Counted from the stretch's first letter, positions 16,497-26,275 are shown. The stretch: 61,537 nt of DNA from Bradyrhizobium sp. RD5-C2 (GCF_019972155.1 NZ_BOVL01000016.1:1-61537), one strand, 5' to 3'. Numbers and translations are program-made. The notes: a model not told the origin generated them from the letters alone.

Positions 16497-17117
16497 TCAT
16501 CGCACTCCGGTGCCATAGAGCTGGCGTTCTCTCCGGACCTCCTCAGCGCCATAAGGCGCAGCGGATGGATCATAGCTCTTCCACCCTGCCTTCTGCCAGG
16601 CTGCGCTCCGGTCGCGCAGGTTGACGGCGGACTGATCCAGGATCGCTTCGTATCGCGCCCGGTCCGCATCCGGCACGCGAGCCGAAACCAGCGTGCCGCC
16701 GCGCCTCACACCCTCGGCGTAGAGTGGAGCTTCCTCATCGGATACACCGGCCTGCGTCAACGCCCCGACCACCCCGCCCGTAGCGCCGCCAGCAACGGCA
16801 CCTAGGGCAGTTGATGCGAGCCAGCCGGCTGCCACGACGGGACCCAGGCCGGGGATCGCCAACAAACCAAGGCCCGCGAGCAAGCCGGCCGCGCCACCGA
16901 GACCTGCGCCGACCCCCGCTCCCGTAGCCGCACCTTCGGCCCGGTCGTCAACACCGTCGCGATCGCGATCGACCTTCTTGTCGGAACTGTACCAGTTGTC
17001 GGAATTGTTCGCGACGATGCTCAAATCCGAATGCGGCAGGCCCGCCGCCTCCAAGCTGCTCACCGCGCGCTGCGCATCGGAATAGTTATCGTAGAGGCGT
17101 GAAATGGTAACGGTCAT
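16497..17117 (-). CDS. General stress protein with glycine-zipper core
   Basis: 206 residues. The N-terminus ISRLYDNYSDAQRAVSSLEA and GLPHSDLSIVANN resembles the N-terminal domain of heat-induced stress proteins of the YflT/GS17M type. A DRDRDGVDDRAEG stretch precedes a long Gly/Ala-rich membrane-interacting segment (residues 60-125), followed by DEEAPLYAEGVRRGGTLVSA, again a family hallmark. The ATG is 39 bases after the stop of the PepSY-like gene, so both are probably one transcript with the EcfG-like site at 17503-17527. Function: probable envelope stress role. Confidence 0.82.
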   Translation of the reverse strand: MTVTISRLYDNYSDAQRAVSSLEAAGLPHSDLSIVANNSDNWYSSDKKVDRDRDGVDDRAEGAATGAGVGAGLGGAAGLLAGLGLLAIPGLGPVVAAGWLASTALGAVAGGATGGVVGALTQAGVSDEEAPLYAEGVRRGGTLVSARVPDADRARYEAILDQSAVNLRDRSAAWQKAGWKSYDPSAAPYGAEEVRRERQLYGTGVR

Positions 17118-17155
17118 AGTGAATCCCTCTCAATTTTTGGCTGTTGCGCGCTGCG

Positions 17156-17476
17156 TTATTTGGCCGCGTTCACGTTGCCCTGGAAATCCAGACTGACGTC
17201 GGTCGACGCGCCGCCTTTACTGGCTTTTCCGCGCCAAACGCCGTTATCATCCTTCTTCAGGGATGTGACGTTGGTATAGCCCGCCTCCTCAATCTTCGAT
17301 TTGGCCTGGCCCTCGGTGAAGCTATTGGCGCCTTCAACCGGCTTGTTAGAATTGTTTTGGCCGGAACTGTTGACCGCGTTGTTGTTGGGCCGATCGGTCG
17401 CCGGTGGATTCTGCGCAAATGACGGACCGGCCAGAAGCGAAGCAGCCGCCAGCAGCATAAGAAATTTCTTGTTCAC
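17156..17476 (-). CDS. Small periplasmic PepSY-like protein
   Basis: 106 residues from GTG at 17476, with GGAGG 5 bases upstream; an ATG at 17488 overlaps that site and is less likely. Signal peptide (FLMLLAAASLLAGPSFA), an Asn-rich linker (NNNAVNSSGQNNSNK), then FTEGQAKSKIEEAGYTNVTSLKKD and GVWRGKA, which is the helix-strand pattern of PepSY-type modules. First gene of the presumed operon with the stress protein downstream. Confidence 0.78.
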   Translation of the reverse strand: MNKKFLMLLAAASLLAGPSFAQNPPATDRPNNNAVNSSGQNNSNKPVEGANSFTEGQAKSKIEEAGYTNVTSLKKDDNGVWRGKASKGGASTDVSLDFQGNVNAAK

Positions 17477-17502
17477 ATTGTCCTCCATTAGTTGCACGTC
17501 AC

Positions 17503-17527
17503 AACATATGCGGGTCTGAGAAGTTCC
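17503..17527 (-). promoter_or_regulatory. EcfG-like promoter (one mismatch)
   Basis: On the minus strand GGAAC-N16-TGTT, about 30 bases upstream of the PepSY-like gene. Consensus is GGAAC-N16/17-CGTT. Confidence 0.5.
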
Positions 17528-17653
17528 AGTTTTCCCGGTAACCTGGAGGTGGACCGCAGGACGTAAAGCGCTTCGCCGACGCTTCGGGCGCATGTAATGA
17601 GCCTCGACGGCATCGCCATCTTCATGGCCATGCGCTGTCAAGCAGCTGGCCCT

Positions 17654-20035
17654 TCAGCACTGTCGAGAGACAGCCTTAACTTCCAACGCCGTTGTCAGGG
17701 CTTCGCGAAGCGCTTCAGGCGAGTAAGGCTTCACGAGTAGCACCGCGCCCAAATGTTCGGCTTCGGATTGGAGCCCACCATCACCCGTCGCGAGAACCAG
17801 GCGGAGATCGGCACGGTGCGCGCGGGCATCGCTCGCGAGCTGCAGACCGGAGACCCCCGGCAAGCCTACGTCCGTGAGAAGGATGTCTACGAGATCTTCA
17901 GTCAGGATCTTGTAAGCTTCCTGGGCGGTGCTGGCCTGTCTTACCTCACATCCGAGATCGTCTAGCATCTCCGTCGTCACAGGGCGGATCAGTTCGTCGT
18001 CTTCGACGAGCAACACCGTCGTTCCCTTAAGAGCGTGCTTGTTCGTCGACTGCTGCGATCCTTGAGAGGTGACGCGTCTTTGACCGTGATTGGCCAACAC
18101 ATGCCTAATTTTTCGTGCGAGTGCTTCGCGCGTGTAGGGCTTAGGCAGGAGCTCCAGCCCCGGATCGAGCCGCCCGCCGTGCACAATGGCATTCTGTGTG
18201 TAGCCGGAGGTGAAAAGGACAGCAACGCTGGGCAACCGATCCTTGGCTTTTCGCGCCAACTCTGGACTGCGCATCGCGCCAGGCATCATCACGTCGGTAA
18301 AGATCAGATCTATTGGCATGCCGCTATCGACGATGGCGAGCGCGGCCGCCGCATCCTTCGCCCTGACGACGCGGTAACCAAGCTCTGTGAGCATGGACTC
18401 GGCGACCTCGCGAACCTCGTCGTCATCCTCGACGACAAGGATAGTTTCCTGCCCACCTTTCAATTCCTCGGACGGAGCAGAAACCAGATTGTCCTCGCTC
18501 GCCACCTCGCGCGGAAAGTACAACTTCACCGTGGTTCCGGCACCCAGCTCGCTATAGATTTTGACGTGTCCACCTGATTGCTTGAGGAAACCATAGACCA
18601 TGGCAAGCCCGAGGCCCGTGCCCTTGTCCTCCGCCTTGGTCGTGAAGAATGGCTCAAAGACACGGTCTAGCAACTCTGGCGGTATCCCAGCCCCGGTGTC
18701 CGTCACCGCGATCATCACGTATTGGCCCGGCACGACCTCGTCGTGCCGACGGGCATACTCGTCGTCGAAAAAGGCGTTGCTCGCCTCGATGGTCAGCCGG
18801 CCTTCGCCATTCATAGCGTCGCGGGCGTTAATCGCGAGGTTGAGGATGGCATTTTCGAGCTGATCGGGGTCGATCAGACTGTTCCACAGTCCGCCGGCGA
18901 CCATCGTCTCGATCTCGATTTCTCCGCCAAGTGCGCGACGCAGCAGTTCATCCATGCCCTTGATCAGACGGCCGACGTTCACCACCCTCGGTTCCAGGGG
19001 CTGGCGTCTTGCGAACGCAAGCAACTGCGAAGCAAGCTTTGACCCGCGTGCGACGCTCGCGAGGGCGTTCTGAACCCGCATCTCGGCTCGCGGATTGCCG
19101 GCGATGTCTTTGTTGAGCAATTGCAGGTTTCCGCTAATCACCTGCAGCAGGTTGTTGAAATCATGAGCTACGCCGCCAGTGAGCTGCCCGATCGCCTCCA
19201 GCTTTTGAGAACGGATCATCGTCGCTTGCGCGTTCTGAAGGGCTGCTTCCGCCTCGCGACGTTCAGTGATATCCCGCGTCACCTTGGCGAAGCCGATGAG
19301 CTTGCCCTCTTCATCCCGGATCGCGTCGATCACGACGTGCGCCCAGAAGGCAGTACCGTCCTTGCGGAGCCTTTGGCCTTCGTTCTCCCACCGTCCCTCC
19401 CGAAGTGCGGTTTCCAGTCCAGTGCGAGGAAGACCCGCGGCGCGATCCGCTACGGTGTAAAAGTTGGAGAAGTGACGACCAATGATTTCTTCGGGGGCAT
19501 AACCTTTGATGCGCTGGGCGCCCGCATTCCAACTGGCCACGCGGCCGTTCGGATCCAACATGTAGATGGCGTAGTCGGTCACGCCCTGCACAAGCATCCG
19601 GAATTGCTCTTCGCTTTCTCGCAATTTTGCCTCGGCGGCCCTTCGCTCGGTCAAGTCGCTGGTGATTTTGGCGAAGCCGACGAGCTCGCCTTCGGGCGAG
19701 CGGATCGCGTCGATCACCACATGAGCCCAGAACTGACTACCATCCTTGCGCACCCGCCAGCCCTCGCGCTCGAAGCGGCCGGTGCGAGCCGCCTCCTCCA
19801 ACGCCAGGCCGGGCACGTTCTGAGCCCGCTCAGCGTCCGTGTAGAAGGTTGAGAAATGATGTCCGATGATCTCATCAGCTGCGTAGCCCTTGAAGCGCTT
19901 CGCGCCTGGGTTCCAGCTGGTTACATGCCCCTCGCGATCCAGCATGTAAATCGCGTAGTCGGTGATCGACTCGATAAGAAGCCGAAAGCGGCCCTCGTTA
20001 GATTGTGCCGCTGCGAAGCGATCAGAGCTTTCCAT
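17654..20035 (-). CDS. Hybrid sensor histidine kinase: PAS-PAS-HisKA-HATPase-REC-REC
   Basis: 793 residues, no membrane segment, so cytosolic. PAS1 (about 17-130) and PAS2 (about 145-260) are close copies: both have TDYAIYMLD, SWN-x-GA-x-R-x-KGYA and FWAHVVIDAIR. The dimerisation domain has the phosphorylatable His near residue 291 (GGVAHDFNNLLQ), then N box (NLAINARDAM), G1 (DTGAGIP) and G2 (GTGLGLAMVYG). REC1 (540-655) has Asp in LIFTDVMMPG; REC2 (675-790) has Asp in ILLTDVGLPG. Two terminal receivers suggest a phosphorelay or tuning role. PAS ligand unknown (a haem or flavin site cannot be read from sequence). An EcfG-like site lies 124 bases upstream. Confidence 0.93.
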   Translation of the reverse strand: MESSDRFAAAQSNEGRFRLLIESITDYAIYMLDREGHVTSWNPGAKRFKGYAADEIIGHHFSTFYTDAERAQNVPGLALEEAARTGRFEREGWRVRKDGSQFWAHVVIDAIRSPEGELVGFAKITSDLTERRAAEAKLRESEEQFRMLVQGVTDYAIYMLDPNGRVASWNAGAQRIKGYAPEEIIGRHFSNFYTVADRAAGLPRTGLETALREGRWENEGQRLRKDGTAFWAHVVIDAIRDEEGKLIGFAKVTRDITERREAEAALQNAQATMIRSQKLEAIGQLTGGVAHDFNNLLQVISGNLQLLNKDIAGNPRAEMRVQNALASVARGSKLASQLLAFARRQPLEPRVVNVGRLIKGMDELLRRALGGEIEIETMVAGGLWNSLIDPDQLENAILNLAINARDAMNGEGRLTIEASNAFFDDEYARRHDEVVPGQYVMIAVTDTGAGIPPELLDRVFEPFFTTKAEDKGTGLGLAMVYGFLKQSGGHVKIYSELGAGTTVKLYFPREVASEDNLVSAPSEELKGGQETILVVEDDDEVREVAESMLTELGYRVVRAKDAAAALAIVDSGMPIDLIFTDVMMPGAMRSPELARKAKDRLPSVAVLFTSGYTQNAIVHGGRLDPGLELLPKPYTREALARKIRHVLANHGQRRVTSQGSQQSTNKHALKGTTVLLVEDDELIRPVTTEMLDDLGCEVRQASTAQEAYKILTEDLVDILLTDVGLPGVSGLQLASDARAHRADLRLVLATGDGGLQSEAEHLGAVLLVKPYSPEALREALTTALEVKAVSRQC

Positions 20036-20158
20036 ACAAATCCTTTCAAAGCAGCCATTCCCGCGGGCTGTGAAGGAAAGCTCGCTTTAGGGGCAAAGGT
20101 AATTGGCCCAGCGCCCTTCGGAGCGAGCCAGCCAATCGTTGCCAGTTAGCAAGACTTT

Positions 20159-20183
20159 AACACCACTTATCGCCTTGCGTTCC
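20159..20183 (-). promoter_or_regulatory. EcfG-like promoter (one mismatch) before the hybrid kinase
   Basis: On the minus strand GGAAC-N16-TGTT, between the stop of the 32-residue ORF (20202) and the kinase start (20035). Confidence 0.45.
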
Positions 20184-20201
20184 TGAACAGCGATCCAAGC
20201 G

Positions 20202-20300
20202 TCACCTGGGCTGAAATAAAACTTGCTGACCGAATTTGGCGCAGTAGTCCTCATCCTTCATCTTATTGCAGATGCGAAGTCCTTGCGGGCGCTCACTCAT
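20202..20300 (-). CDS. Small 32-residue protein with a strong ribosome site
   Basis: ATG at 20300 with AGGAGGAAAATT just upstream, the best Shine-Dalgarno of any small frame here. The peptide starts MSERPQGLRICNKMKDEDYC and ends QQVLFQPR; two Cys 14 residues apart and charged residues suggest a folded or metal-binding peptide. Not a recognised family. It lies upstream of the hybrid kinase on the same strand. Confidence 0.6.
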   Translation of the reverse strand: MSERPQGLRICNKMKDEDYCAKFGQQVLFQPR

Positions 20301-20467
20301 AATTTTCCTCCTTTTGAGCCTTTTCCGATAAGTTCCCAGACGCGAACAAAATATAGATCTGGCCAGCCTTGGCGTTGCGTAGAACTATGGAGGTCTCAGC
20401 GCCAACGTTGCCGTCGAGATGAGGTCGCCTGGAGGCGGACCGCTTTCCATTTCAACGGAGCTTACCA

Positions 20468-20674
20468 GTGGAGCAGCTACAGCGACGTCGCATCAAACAT
20501 GAAAAGAGCTCCCGTGAACACCTAGCGGAAGAGGCTCAATACTTCCGCGATGAAGCCCTCAAACTTCCGCCAGGGACGGCTCGCGAACTGCTTTTGCGTC
20601 GGGCCCGTCAGACGGAAACCGCTTCACGCATGGATGACTGGTTGAAGTCTCCGGGATTAAAATCGCTAGCCTAG
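20468..20674 (+). CDS. Small helical hypothetical protein
   Basis: 68 residues from GTG at 20468 with CGGAGC upstream. Charged helical composition (HLAEEAQYFRDEALKLPPGT, then LLLRRARQTETASRMDDWL) resembles a widespread short family in Bradyrhizobium without known function. No membrane segment. Confidence 0.6.
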   Translation: MEQLQRRRIKHEKSSREHLAEEAQYFRDEALKLPPGTARELLLRRARQTETASRMDDWLKSPGLKSLA

Positions 20675-20680
20675 ACTTTC

Positions 20681-20851
20681 ATGCCAACTAGCTATTACGC
20701 CTATTTTTCCGACCGTTACATCCAAGATCGGGTTGTCATCCTGGTCGATGACGACGAGGAAGCGAAGAGCTTTAAACCCGCAAAGGAATTTCAAAGCTCC
20801 TACTGGGATTTCTTTATGGCGCGCTCGACCTCATCAGCCAGCGTCCGATGA
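20681..20851 (+). CDS. Probable truncated small protein
   Basis: 56 codons from ATG at 20681, six bases after the previous gene. The first 35 residues (MPTSYYAYFSDRYIQDRVVI, DDDEEA) look real; the last part runs antisense through the gene at 20800-20970 and is likely a new tail created by truncation. Not recognised. Confidence 0.3.
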   Translation: MPTSYYAYFSDRYIQDRVVILVDDDEEAKSFKPAKEFQSSYWDFFMARSTSSASVR

Positions 20852-20970
20852 TGCGTCGCCAGCCTAGCGAACAGTTCTTTCTTGGTGGGATTGGTCGCTA
20901 GCTTGCTGATTAGCTCGCACTCTTCCGCCTCGATACGAAGCTTTTCCAAGTGCGCCTGCATGTCCTTCAT
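20800..20970 (-). CDS. Small helical hypothetical protein
   Basis: 56 residues from ATG at 20970, with GGGAG about 8 bases upstream; an upstream in-frame start at 20988 is less likely. It starts MKDMQAHLEKLRIEAEECEL and has NPTKKELFARLATHHRTLA, an alpha-helical pattern seen in many short rhizobial proteins of unknown function. Confidence 0.65.
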   Translation of the reverse strand: MKDMQAHLEKLRIEAEECELISKLATNPTKKELFARLATHHRTLADEVERAIKKSQ

Positions 20971-21066
20971 TGATCTGTCTCCCGGCAACGTCGGGGGATC
21001 ATTGCACAGGGAACCCGTCGTTCAAATGCGAATGCTAGAACTCTTCGCCCGCGGCGGATCCCAAAG

Positions 21067-21270
21067 TTGGGCCTAATCCTCCGATCTAGTGACCGACCAG
21101 GCCGCCGAAACCGCCCGACTGACGAGGTCGCCGAGGCAATCGTCCACGAGATGAACCGGCAAGGCATCGCCGACATGGTCGCCGATCACGGCTTCGACGT
21201 CATGGAGCTGGCGCGGGTGGTCGTCCGGGCGGCGGACGGCGACGTGATCCCCTTCCGGCGGCCACCATGA
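21067..21270 (+). CDS. Hypothetical protein, weakly supported
   Basis: The last 50 codons translate to a protein-like sequence (DEVAEAIVHEMNRQGIADM, VMELARVVVRAADGD, FRRPP). The beginning and the start codon are unclear and no ribosome site is seen. May be a small regulator or a remnant. Confidence 0.3.
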   Translation: MGLILRSSDRPGRRNRPTDEVAEAIVHEMNRQGIADMVADHGFDVMELARVVVRAADGDVIPFRRPP

Positions 21271-21440
21271 CATTAGAGCGCGGAGCACTGGCTATTGCGC
21301 GATGAGAGCACCGACCTCGTGCGCGAGCACGAGCAGGCTAAGGCCAACCAGCAGAATCATTGCGGCCGGGAACAGTGATCTGGGCTTGGTGGAAATCACG
21401 ACATCGCATGCAACCAGACATAGTGCTGGCCAAATTCCGA

Positions 21441-22822
21441 TCACATCGCTCTGAGCGCGGTATCCGTCGCCATGGCGCGATGCGCGACGAAGTCGTTCAG
21501 GGCGCCTAGAGCGCCCTGCGCCTCCTTCAGCTTGTCTGACAGGTCATCGAGCGAGCTCTGCGCGCTGTCCGAATAAAGGCTACGAAAGAAATCGACCGCG
21601 TAGCGTACCTTCTTGATTTTAATTCGAAGCCTGTGTCGTTGTGGCGGAGCTAGCTCCTCTAGGCTTCGCGCCTCGTTGCGGAGTTTCTTCAGGCGGCGGA
21701 GCATGATTTCTTCAGCGAATTCCTTGGTTAAGGCGTTTGCGATCTTTTGGGATCGAGATTCTTTCGCTTCAAGCCATTCGAGGACGTCGATGGGAAGCCG
21801 ACGGTACCGAGACGTGGCAAGCGCATGCCTCGCGCGTTCGAAGGCCGCGCCGCGGCGCCTAGCGAACTGTCTCTCGATCGCGCGCACGCCCCGTTTGGGC
21901 GCGTCTGCGGCTTCCAACGGTTCGATTTTCTCCGTCAAGAACACGTCAATCTCGCGGGCGGCGGCGAGCTCTCCGGTCAGCCACTTCAACTCGGCCTTAA
22001 TGCGTTCGACGCCGGCAATCGGCAGGATTGCGCCGAACAGAGAGATCGCGGCCCGCAAACGCCGCAAGCCAACCCGCATTTGGTGGATTCCTTCGGCATC
22101 GAGCTCCCGCACCGCTCCGGCGTTGGACGTAAAATGCCGTAGCGCTGAAAAGGCGATGACGTCGAACGACTCGTTCACGGTCATGTTCTTTGTCAGAACG
22201 ATTTCCTCGGCGCGGACTGCGGCACTCTCATTATTATCGATCACCGCGTAGCCGCGTTCGGACTTTGATCTCAGATCGAGTTCGGCTCCCGTTTTCCGTT
22301 CGAACGTTCGGGCCAAGCGAATGAGATCCGAGGTCCGTCCCTGCTTCAATTCAAGTTCGAATTCCGAGATGGGGCGCATGTGCCGGCCCGCCACGATGGT
22401 ACCGCTGTCGACGGCCAGTTCGACTTCGCTTGCTCCGATGCGCAGGACGCGGGTCGTTCGGTCGACTGAAGTTCGGAAGACCGGTCCGAGCTTTCGCTTC
22501 AGCTTCTTCGCCATTCCAGCCAGCGGCGTCTGCTTCAAGTCGCCGAGGCTCGGTGAGCCCCTGTCACATTTGCTTCCCACTCACCCCGCGCGAAGCCGCC
22601 AACAGCGGAAGATTTTACGGTTTGACAAAACTCACCGTCGGATTCTCTTACACGGATGGTTAGGCCGCTTCGGCGTAACCGCTGCTTGGGGGTGTCGTAG
22701 TAAACGGAGACAAGCTTGCGGACTGTACCGATATCCGACCGGGCCCCTCGAATGCGCATATCGGCGACTGATCCGATTTTCGCCTCGGCGATCTGGAATT
22801 TCAGTTCGGGTTCGATCGGCAT
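21441..22822 (-). pseudogene. CYTH-CHAD domain protein split by a frameshift
   Basis: The first 90 codons (ATG at 22822) are a CYTH domain: the EPELKF start (family ExExK), then VYYDTPKQRLRRSGLTIRVR and CQTVKSS. The rest, in another frame from about 22560 leftward, begins with KQTPLAGMAKKLKRKLGPVF, completes the CYTH fold and has a CHAD domain (EGIHQMRVGLRRLRAAI, later QRHRLRIKIKKVRYAVDFF). The two halves join if one base is added in or near the CCCC run at 22558-22561. Full product about 460 residues. CYTH domains bind triphosphates or polyphosphate and CHAD domains bind polyphosphate granules. The lesion is in a homopolymer, so sequencing error is a real alternative. Confidence 0.88.
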
Positions 22823-23616
22823 TTAGTTGATCCCGGCCTTATTCAGCTTGAGACATAATGTCCGTGGGCGCGTTTCCGTTGCAGATCGACTTCGACCATT
22901 GCTTGTCGGTTGGGCCTCCGTTTTGCAGATGCTGCGCTGCACGACAACGTCACTCCGACCAGCATCGAATTGGTCTACTGCAACTCTCGATCTGAGGAAG
23001 CGTTATCTGCCCACCGCTCGCCTCCTTGCGACCGCTCCTCGGCAATGAAATATCGCTGGTTGCGAACCGTTCTTGCATTTTGGACAGCGGTAGGCTTGAC
23101 AGTTGGACCGGCCCCGCCGACCCGATCATCCCTGCCGCTCTTAAGTCGCGGTCGTTCACGGCGTCGCGAACCAGCCCGGCCCCGCGACCCGTTTGTTGGC
23201 GCGCGCCGAGATGGCGAGCTGCACCTCGCCACGAGAATGCCGGTTTGAGCGATGATTCAGGTCACAGTTGGGTGTCGCGTTCGGCCTCGGGAGCCGGAAG
23301 GCAAGTGCTCGCTATCTTAGCCGACATGGCACTAGGCAGCCCGGCTCGCGACGCGAGTTGGAACAAACCCCTATAGTCCGCGATTGGCACTGCAGGTATA
23401 AGCTTCCGGACATTTAGCGTTGGCCATTATCCTAGTCGTAACAATTGGCGCCTTCTGCAGAGCCACCGCGGTTGGCGGCTTGATGGAATCGGCTTCGGGG
23501 CCATCGCCGTCCAATAGAAAAGACGCCGGCGCCGATCCGGCTCTTAGGCGCACCTCTGCAATCGATCGATTTCGGGCTGCTAGACGCAACGCTCTAGGGG
23601 CCGCAAGAGGAACGAC
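22823..23616. other. Long stretch without a supported gene
   Basis: Overlapping frames on the plus strand (for example one starting MKYRWLRTVLAFWTAVG at 23045, with a hydrophobic start but no coherent continuation) do not resemble families. The kup promoter must lie near the right end but no clear sigma motif was found. Confidence 0.4.
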
Positions 23617-25530
23617 GTGAACGACGGTGCTGCCGGAGACGGCGCCGCGCCTGTTGCCTCGACTGAAGCAAAGGCTTCGGATCCCGTGCGCGCCGCGCTC
23701 GTGCTCGGGGCGTTAGGGGTCGTATTTGGCGACATCGGTACGAGCCCCATCTACGCATTTCGCGAGTCCATTAAGGCTTCCGGCACTTCGGGGAATATGA
23801 ACGTCATCTTTGGCGTGTTGTCGCTGGTGTTTTGGGCGGTCATCCTCGTGGTAGCGGTTAAATACGTCTTGATCGTCATGCGCGCGGACAACGACGGCGA
23901 AGGGGGCACAATGGCGCTGCTGTCGCTTGTGCTGCCCAAATTGCGCAATATGCGAAGGGCCCTTTTGACTATCGGGCTCGTGGGCGCGTCACTGTTTTTT
24001 GGTGACGCAATGATCACCCCGGCCATCTCAGTCCTAAGCGCCGTCGAGGGCGTGGAAATCGTTACCCCGCTCCTCAAGCCGTATGTCGTTCCGCTGGCGG
24101 CCACCATCCTGGTCGGGCTATTCCTGATCCAAAGCCGTGGCAGCGCCAGCGTCGGACGCTTCTTCGGCCCGGTCATGGCGCTTTGGTTCTTTGTCCTCGG
24201 CGCCGCAGGCGGATGGAACCTGATCAAACATCCTCAGGTTCTGGCAGCCTTGAATCCGAGCTATGCCATCTCTTTTCTCGTTCACGCGGATGGCTGGATC
24301 GCCTTCACTGTGCTCGGTTCTGTCTTTCTCGCCCTCACCGGCGGCGAGGCTCTCTACGCAGATATGGGACACTTTGGCCGCAAGTCGATCCGCCTAGATT
24401 GGTTCGCTTTCGTCATGCCGGCGCTGGTGCTCAATTACTTCGGGCAAGGCGCGCTCGTGCTTTCCAATCCCGACACGTCGATCAATCCATTCTTTCTGAT
24501 GTTTCCGACCTCACTGACCGTTCCGATCGTCGTCCTGACGACATGTGCGACCGTGATCGCGAGCCAAGCAGTTATTTCGGGCGCGTTCGCGCTTGTTCAA
24601 CAAGCAATCCAGTTGGGAGCGCTGCCGCGGCTAGACGTCAGGCAGACTTCTGACGAGGCCGTCGGGCAGGTGTATGTGCCTCAGGTGAATTGGCTACTTG
24701 CTATCGCCGTGCTGGGCCTCGTTTTCGGATTTCGGAGCTCGGAGGCTCTTGCCAATGCTTATGGGATCGCTGTCGCCGGCGATATGCTGGTGACGACTGT
24801 TTTGGTTACGACGGCCGCCCTGGTCGTATGGCAGTGGCCCCTGCTACTCATCGGGCCGATCGCGGCATTTTTCTTTATGCTTGACGCAACGTTCGTGGTG
24901 TCGAACGCCCACAAAATTCCGCAGGGCGGCTGGTTTCCACTGTTAGTCGGAAGCGCCGCACTGACGCTCATGCTAAGCTGGCGGCGCGGCCGCGAGGTTG
25001 CCCTAGCGCGGCGCGAGGCCGACGCGATTCCCCTCCAAGCATTTATCGAAGAATTGTCAGGTCCGCACGCGCCGGTGCGGGTCCCGGGTAAAGCGATCTA
25101 TTTCACTACGCGGAATGATGTCGTGCCGGCCGCACTTTCGCTGAATCTGAAACACAACAGCGTCGTGCATCAAAATTTGATGTTCTTGAAGATCACGACC
25201 GCGCGTGTTCCCAAAGTAACCGATTCAGATCGAATTTCCGCCACCGAGCTCGCACCTGGGCTAGAGCAAGTCGAGATGAGATTTGGGTTCGCCCAAAAGC
25301 CAGATGTCCCTGCAGCCCTCGCCGCACATTCTCGAGAACTCGGACCGAGCGTGGCCCAAGCATCGTTCTTCTTGGGCAGGGAAGTCCCAGTACCGTCTCT
25401 TCACCCCGATGTACCCCTTTGGCAGGAGACGCTTTACGCTTTCATGACGCGTAACGCAGTGCGCGCCCCCGATTACTTTCTGATTCCGCCCGCGAGGGTC
25501 GTGGAGCTAGGCACCAAGGTGGAGATGTAA
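23617..25530 (+). CDS. kup: KUP-type potassium transporter
   Basis: 637 residues, the usual length. GTG at 23617 with AGAGGAAC upstream. After a short soluble start come the family signature GALGVVFGDIGTSPIYAFRE and about 12 membrane helices (e.g. GASLFFGDAMITPAISVLSA, LTGGEALYADMGHFG), then a soluble C-terminal domain of about 160 residues. Kup imports potassium with protons and is constitutive in many bacteria. Rhizobia often have several paralogues. The frame is intact; no neighbours are co-transcribed. Confidence 0.96.
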   Translation: MNDGAAGDGAAPVASTEAKASDPVRAALVLGALGVVFGDIGTSPIYAFRESIKASGTSGNMNVIFGVLSLVFWAVILVVAVKYVLIVMRADNDGEGGTMALLSLVLPKLRNMRRALLTIGLVGASLFFGDAMITPAISVLSAVEGVEIVTPLLKPYVVPLAATILVGLFLIQSRGSASVGRFFGPVMALWFFVLGAAGGWNLIKHPQVLAALNPSYAISFLVHADGWIAFTVLGSVFLALTGGEALYADMGHFGRKSIRLDWFAFVMPALVLNYFGQGALVLSNPDTSINPFFLMFPTSLTVPIVVLTTCATVIASQAVISGAFALVQQAIQLGALPRLDVRQTSDEAVGQVYVPQVNWLLAIAVLGLVFGFRSSEALANAYGIAVAGDMLVTTVLVTTAALVVWQWPLLLIGPIAAFFFMLDATFVVSNAHKIPQGGWFPLLVGSAALTLMLSWRRGREVALARREADAIPLQAFIEELSGPHAPVRVPGKAIYFTTRNDVVPAALSLNLKHNSVVHQNLMFLKITTARVPKVTDSDRISATELAPGLEQVEMRFGFAQKPDVPAALAAHSRELGPSVAQASFFLGREVPVPSLHPDVPLWQETLYAFMTRNAVRAPDYFLIPPARVVELGTKVEM

Positions 25531-25889
25531 AGGCGCTCTCTATGCGTCTCTTGAATCGTGCTAGACAGGAGCGAGCATGCTCCCGTAAGTCCCCCGCAAA
25601 CGCCTGTTCCCATCAACGACACGACCGCTTCCAGCATCGTGGCCCAAATCATTTTCGCCTGCAGCGAAGCATGCGCGCAACCCCGAGGCCGTCATTTCAA
25701 ACTCCCAACAGTGGGGGGCAAGAGTGACTTCTAGGAGCAAATAGAGACTACTGGCGTTGCCCCTTGTTCCCGACCTGTCAGCCCACCACCAAATTTTCGG
25801 CCGATGTTTTCCGCGATTGTCCCGCTTTGTAGCTGACTTTCGCACCCTCAGTTATGCTACTCAATGACAATGGCATGTACGTGAAGAAT
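25531..25889. other. Intergenic, nothing recognised
   Basis: A short dyad GGAGC-N6-GCTCC at about 25569 could be part of a weak terminator for kup; no T-run. No supported gene. Confidence 0.4.
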
Positions 25890-26228
25890 ATGTCCTTTGA
25901 CCCTATGGCCACTGCGGTTGACTGGCTCGACGCCTACCGCGCTGGCGATGTTGAAACCATCCTCGACATGTTTGCCGATGACGCAGTGATCTGCTGTGAT
26001 TGCGGCGGCACGAAAGTCTTGATGGGTCGGAAGGCGCTTCACGCCTATTGGGTTGATCGCCTGAGACGTGACCCGGCTTTCGAGATGGACGACCTCCAGC
26101 CTTCCAGCAACGAAATCAGAATCTCCTGTTTTACGGGCTCCGGCCTGGTCAATGCGGTTCTAACGCTTAGTGGAGTTGGGCAAATCAGGAAACTTAGCTG
26201 CGGCCCCTCAGACTGCGGAGAAGGGTAA
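25890..26228 (+). CDS. SnoaL/NTF2-like protein
   Basis: About 112 residues from ATG at 25890 (MSFDPMATAVDWLDAYRAGD); ATGs at 25854 and 25875 are in frame. The W-x-DAYRAGDVE, DMFADDAVICCDCGG and ALHAYW pattern is the cone-shaped NTF2/SnoaL fold, used by small enzymes and binding proteins. Ligand unknown. Two adjacent Cys near residue 40 are unusual. Confidence 0.75.
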   Translation: MSFDPMATAVDWLDAYRAGDVETILDMFADDAVICCDCGGTKVLMGRKALHAYWVDRLRRDPAFEMDDLQPSSNEIRISCFTGSGLVNAVLTLSGVGQIRKLSCGPSDCGEG

Positions 26229-26275
26229 AACAAGCAGGGCTGTACCGGCGTGTTAGGACAAAGCGTGCGGCAATA

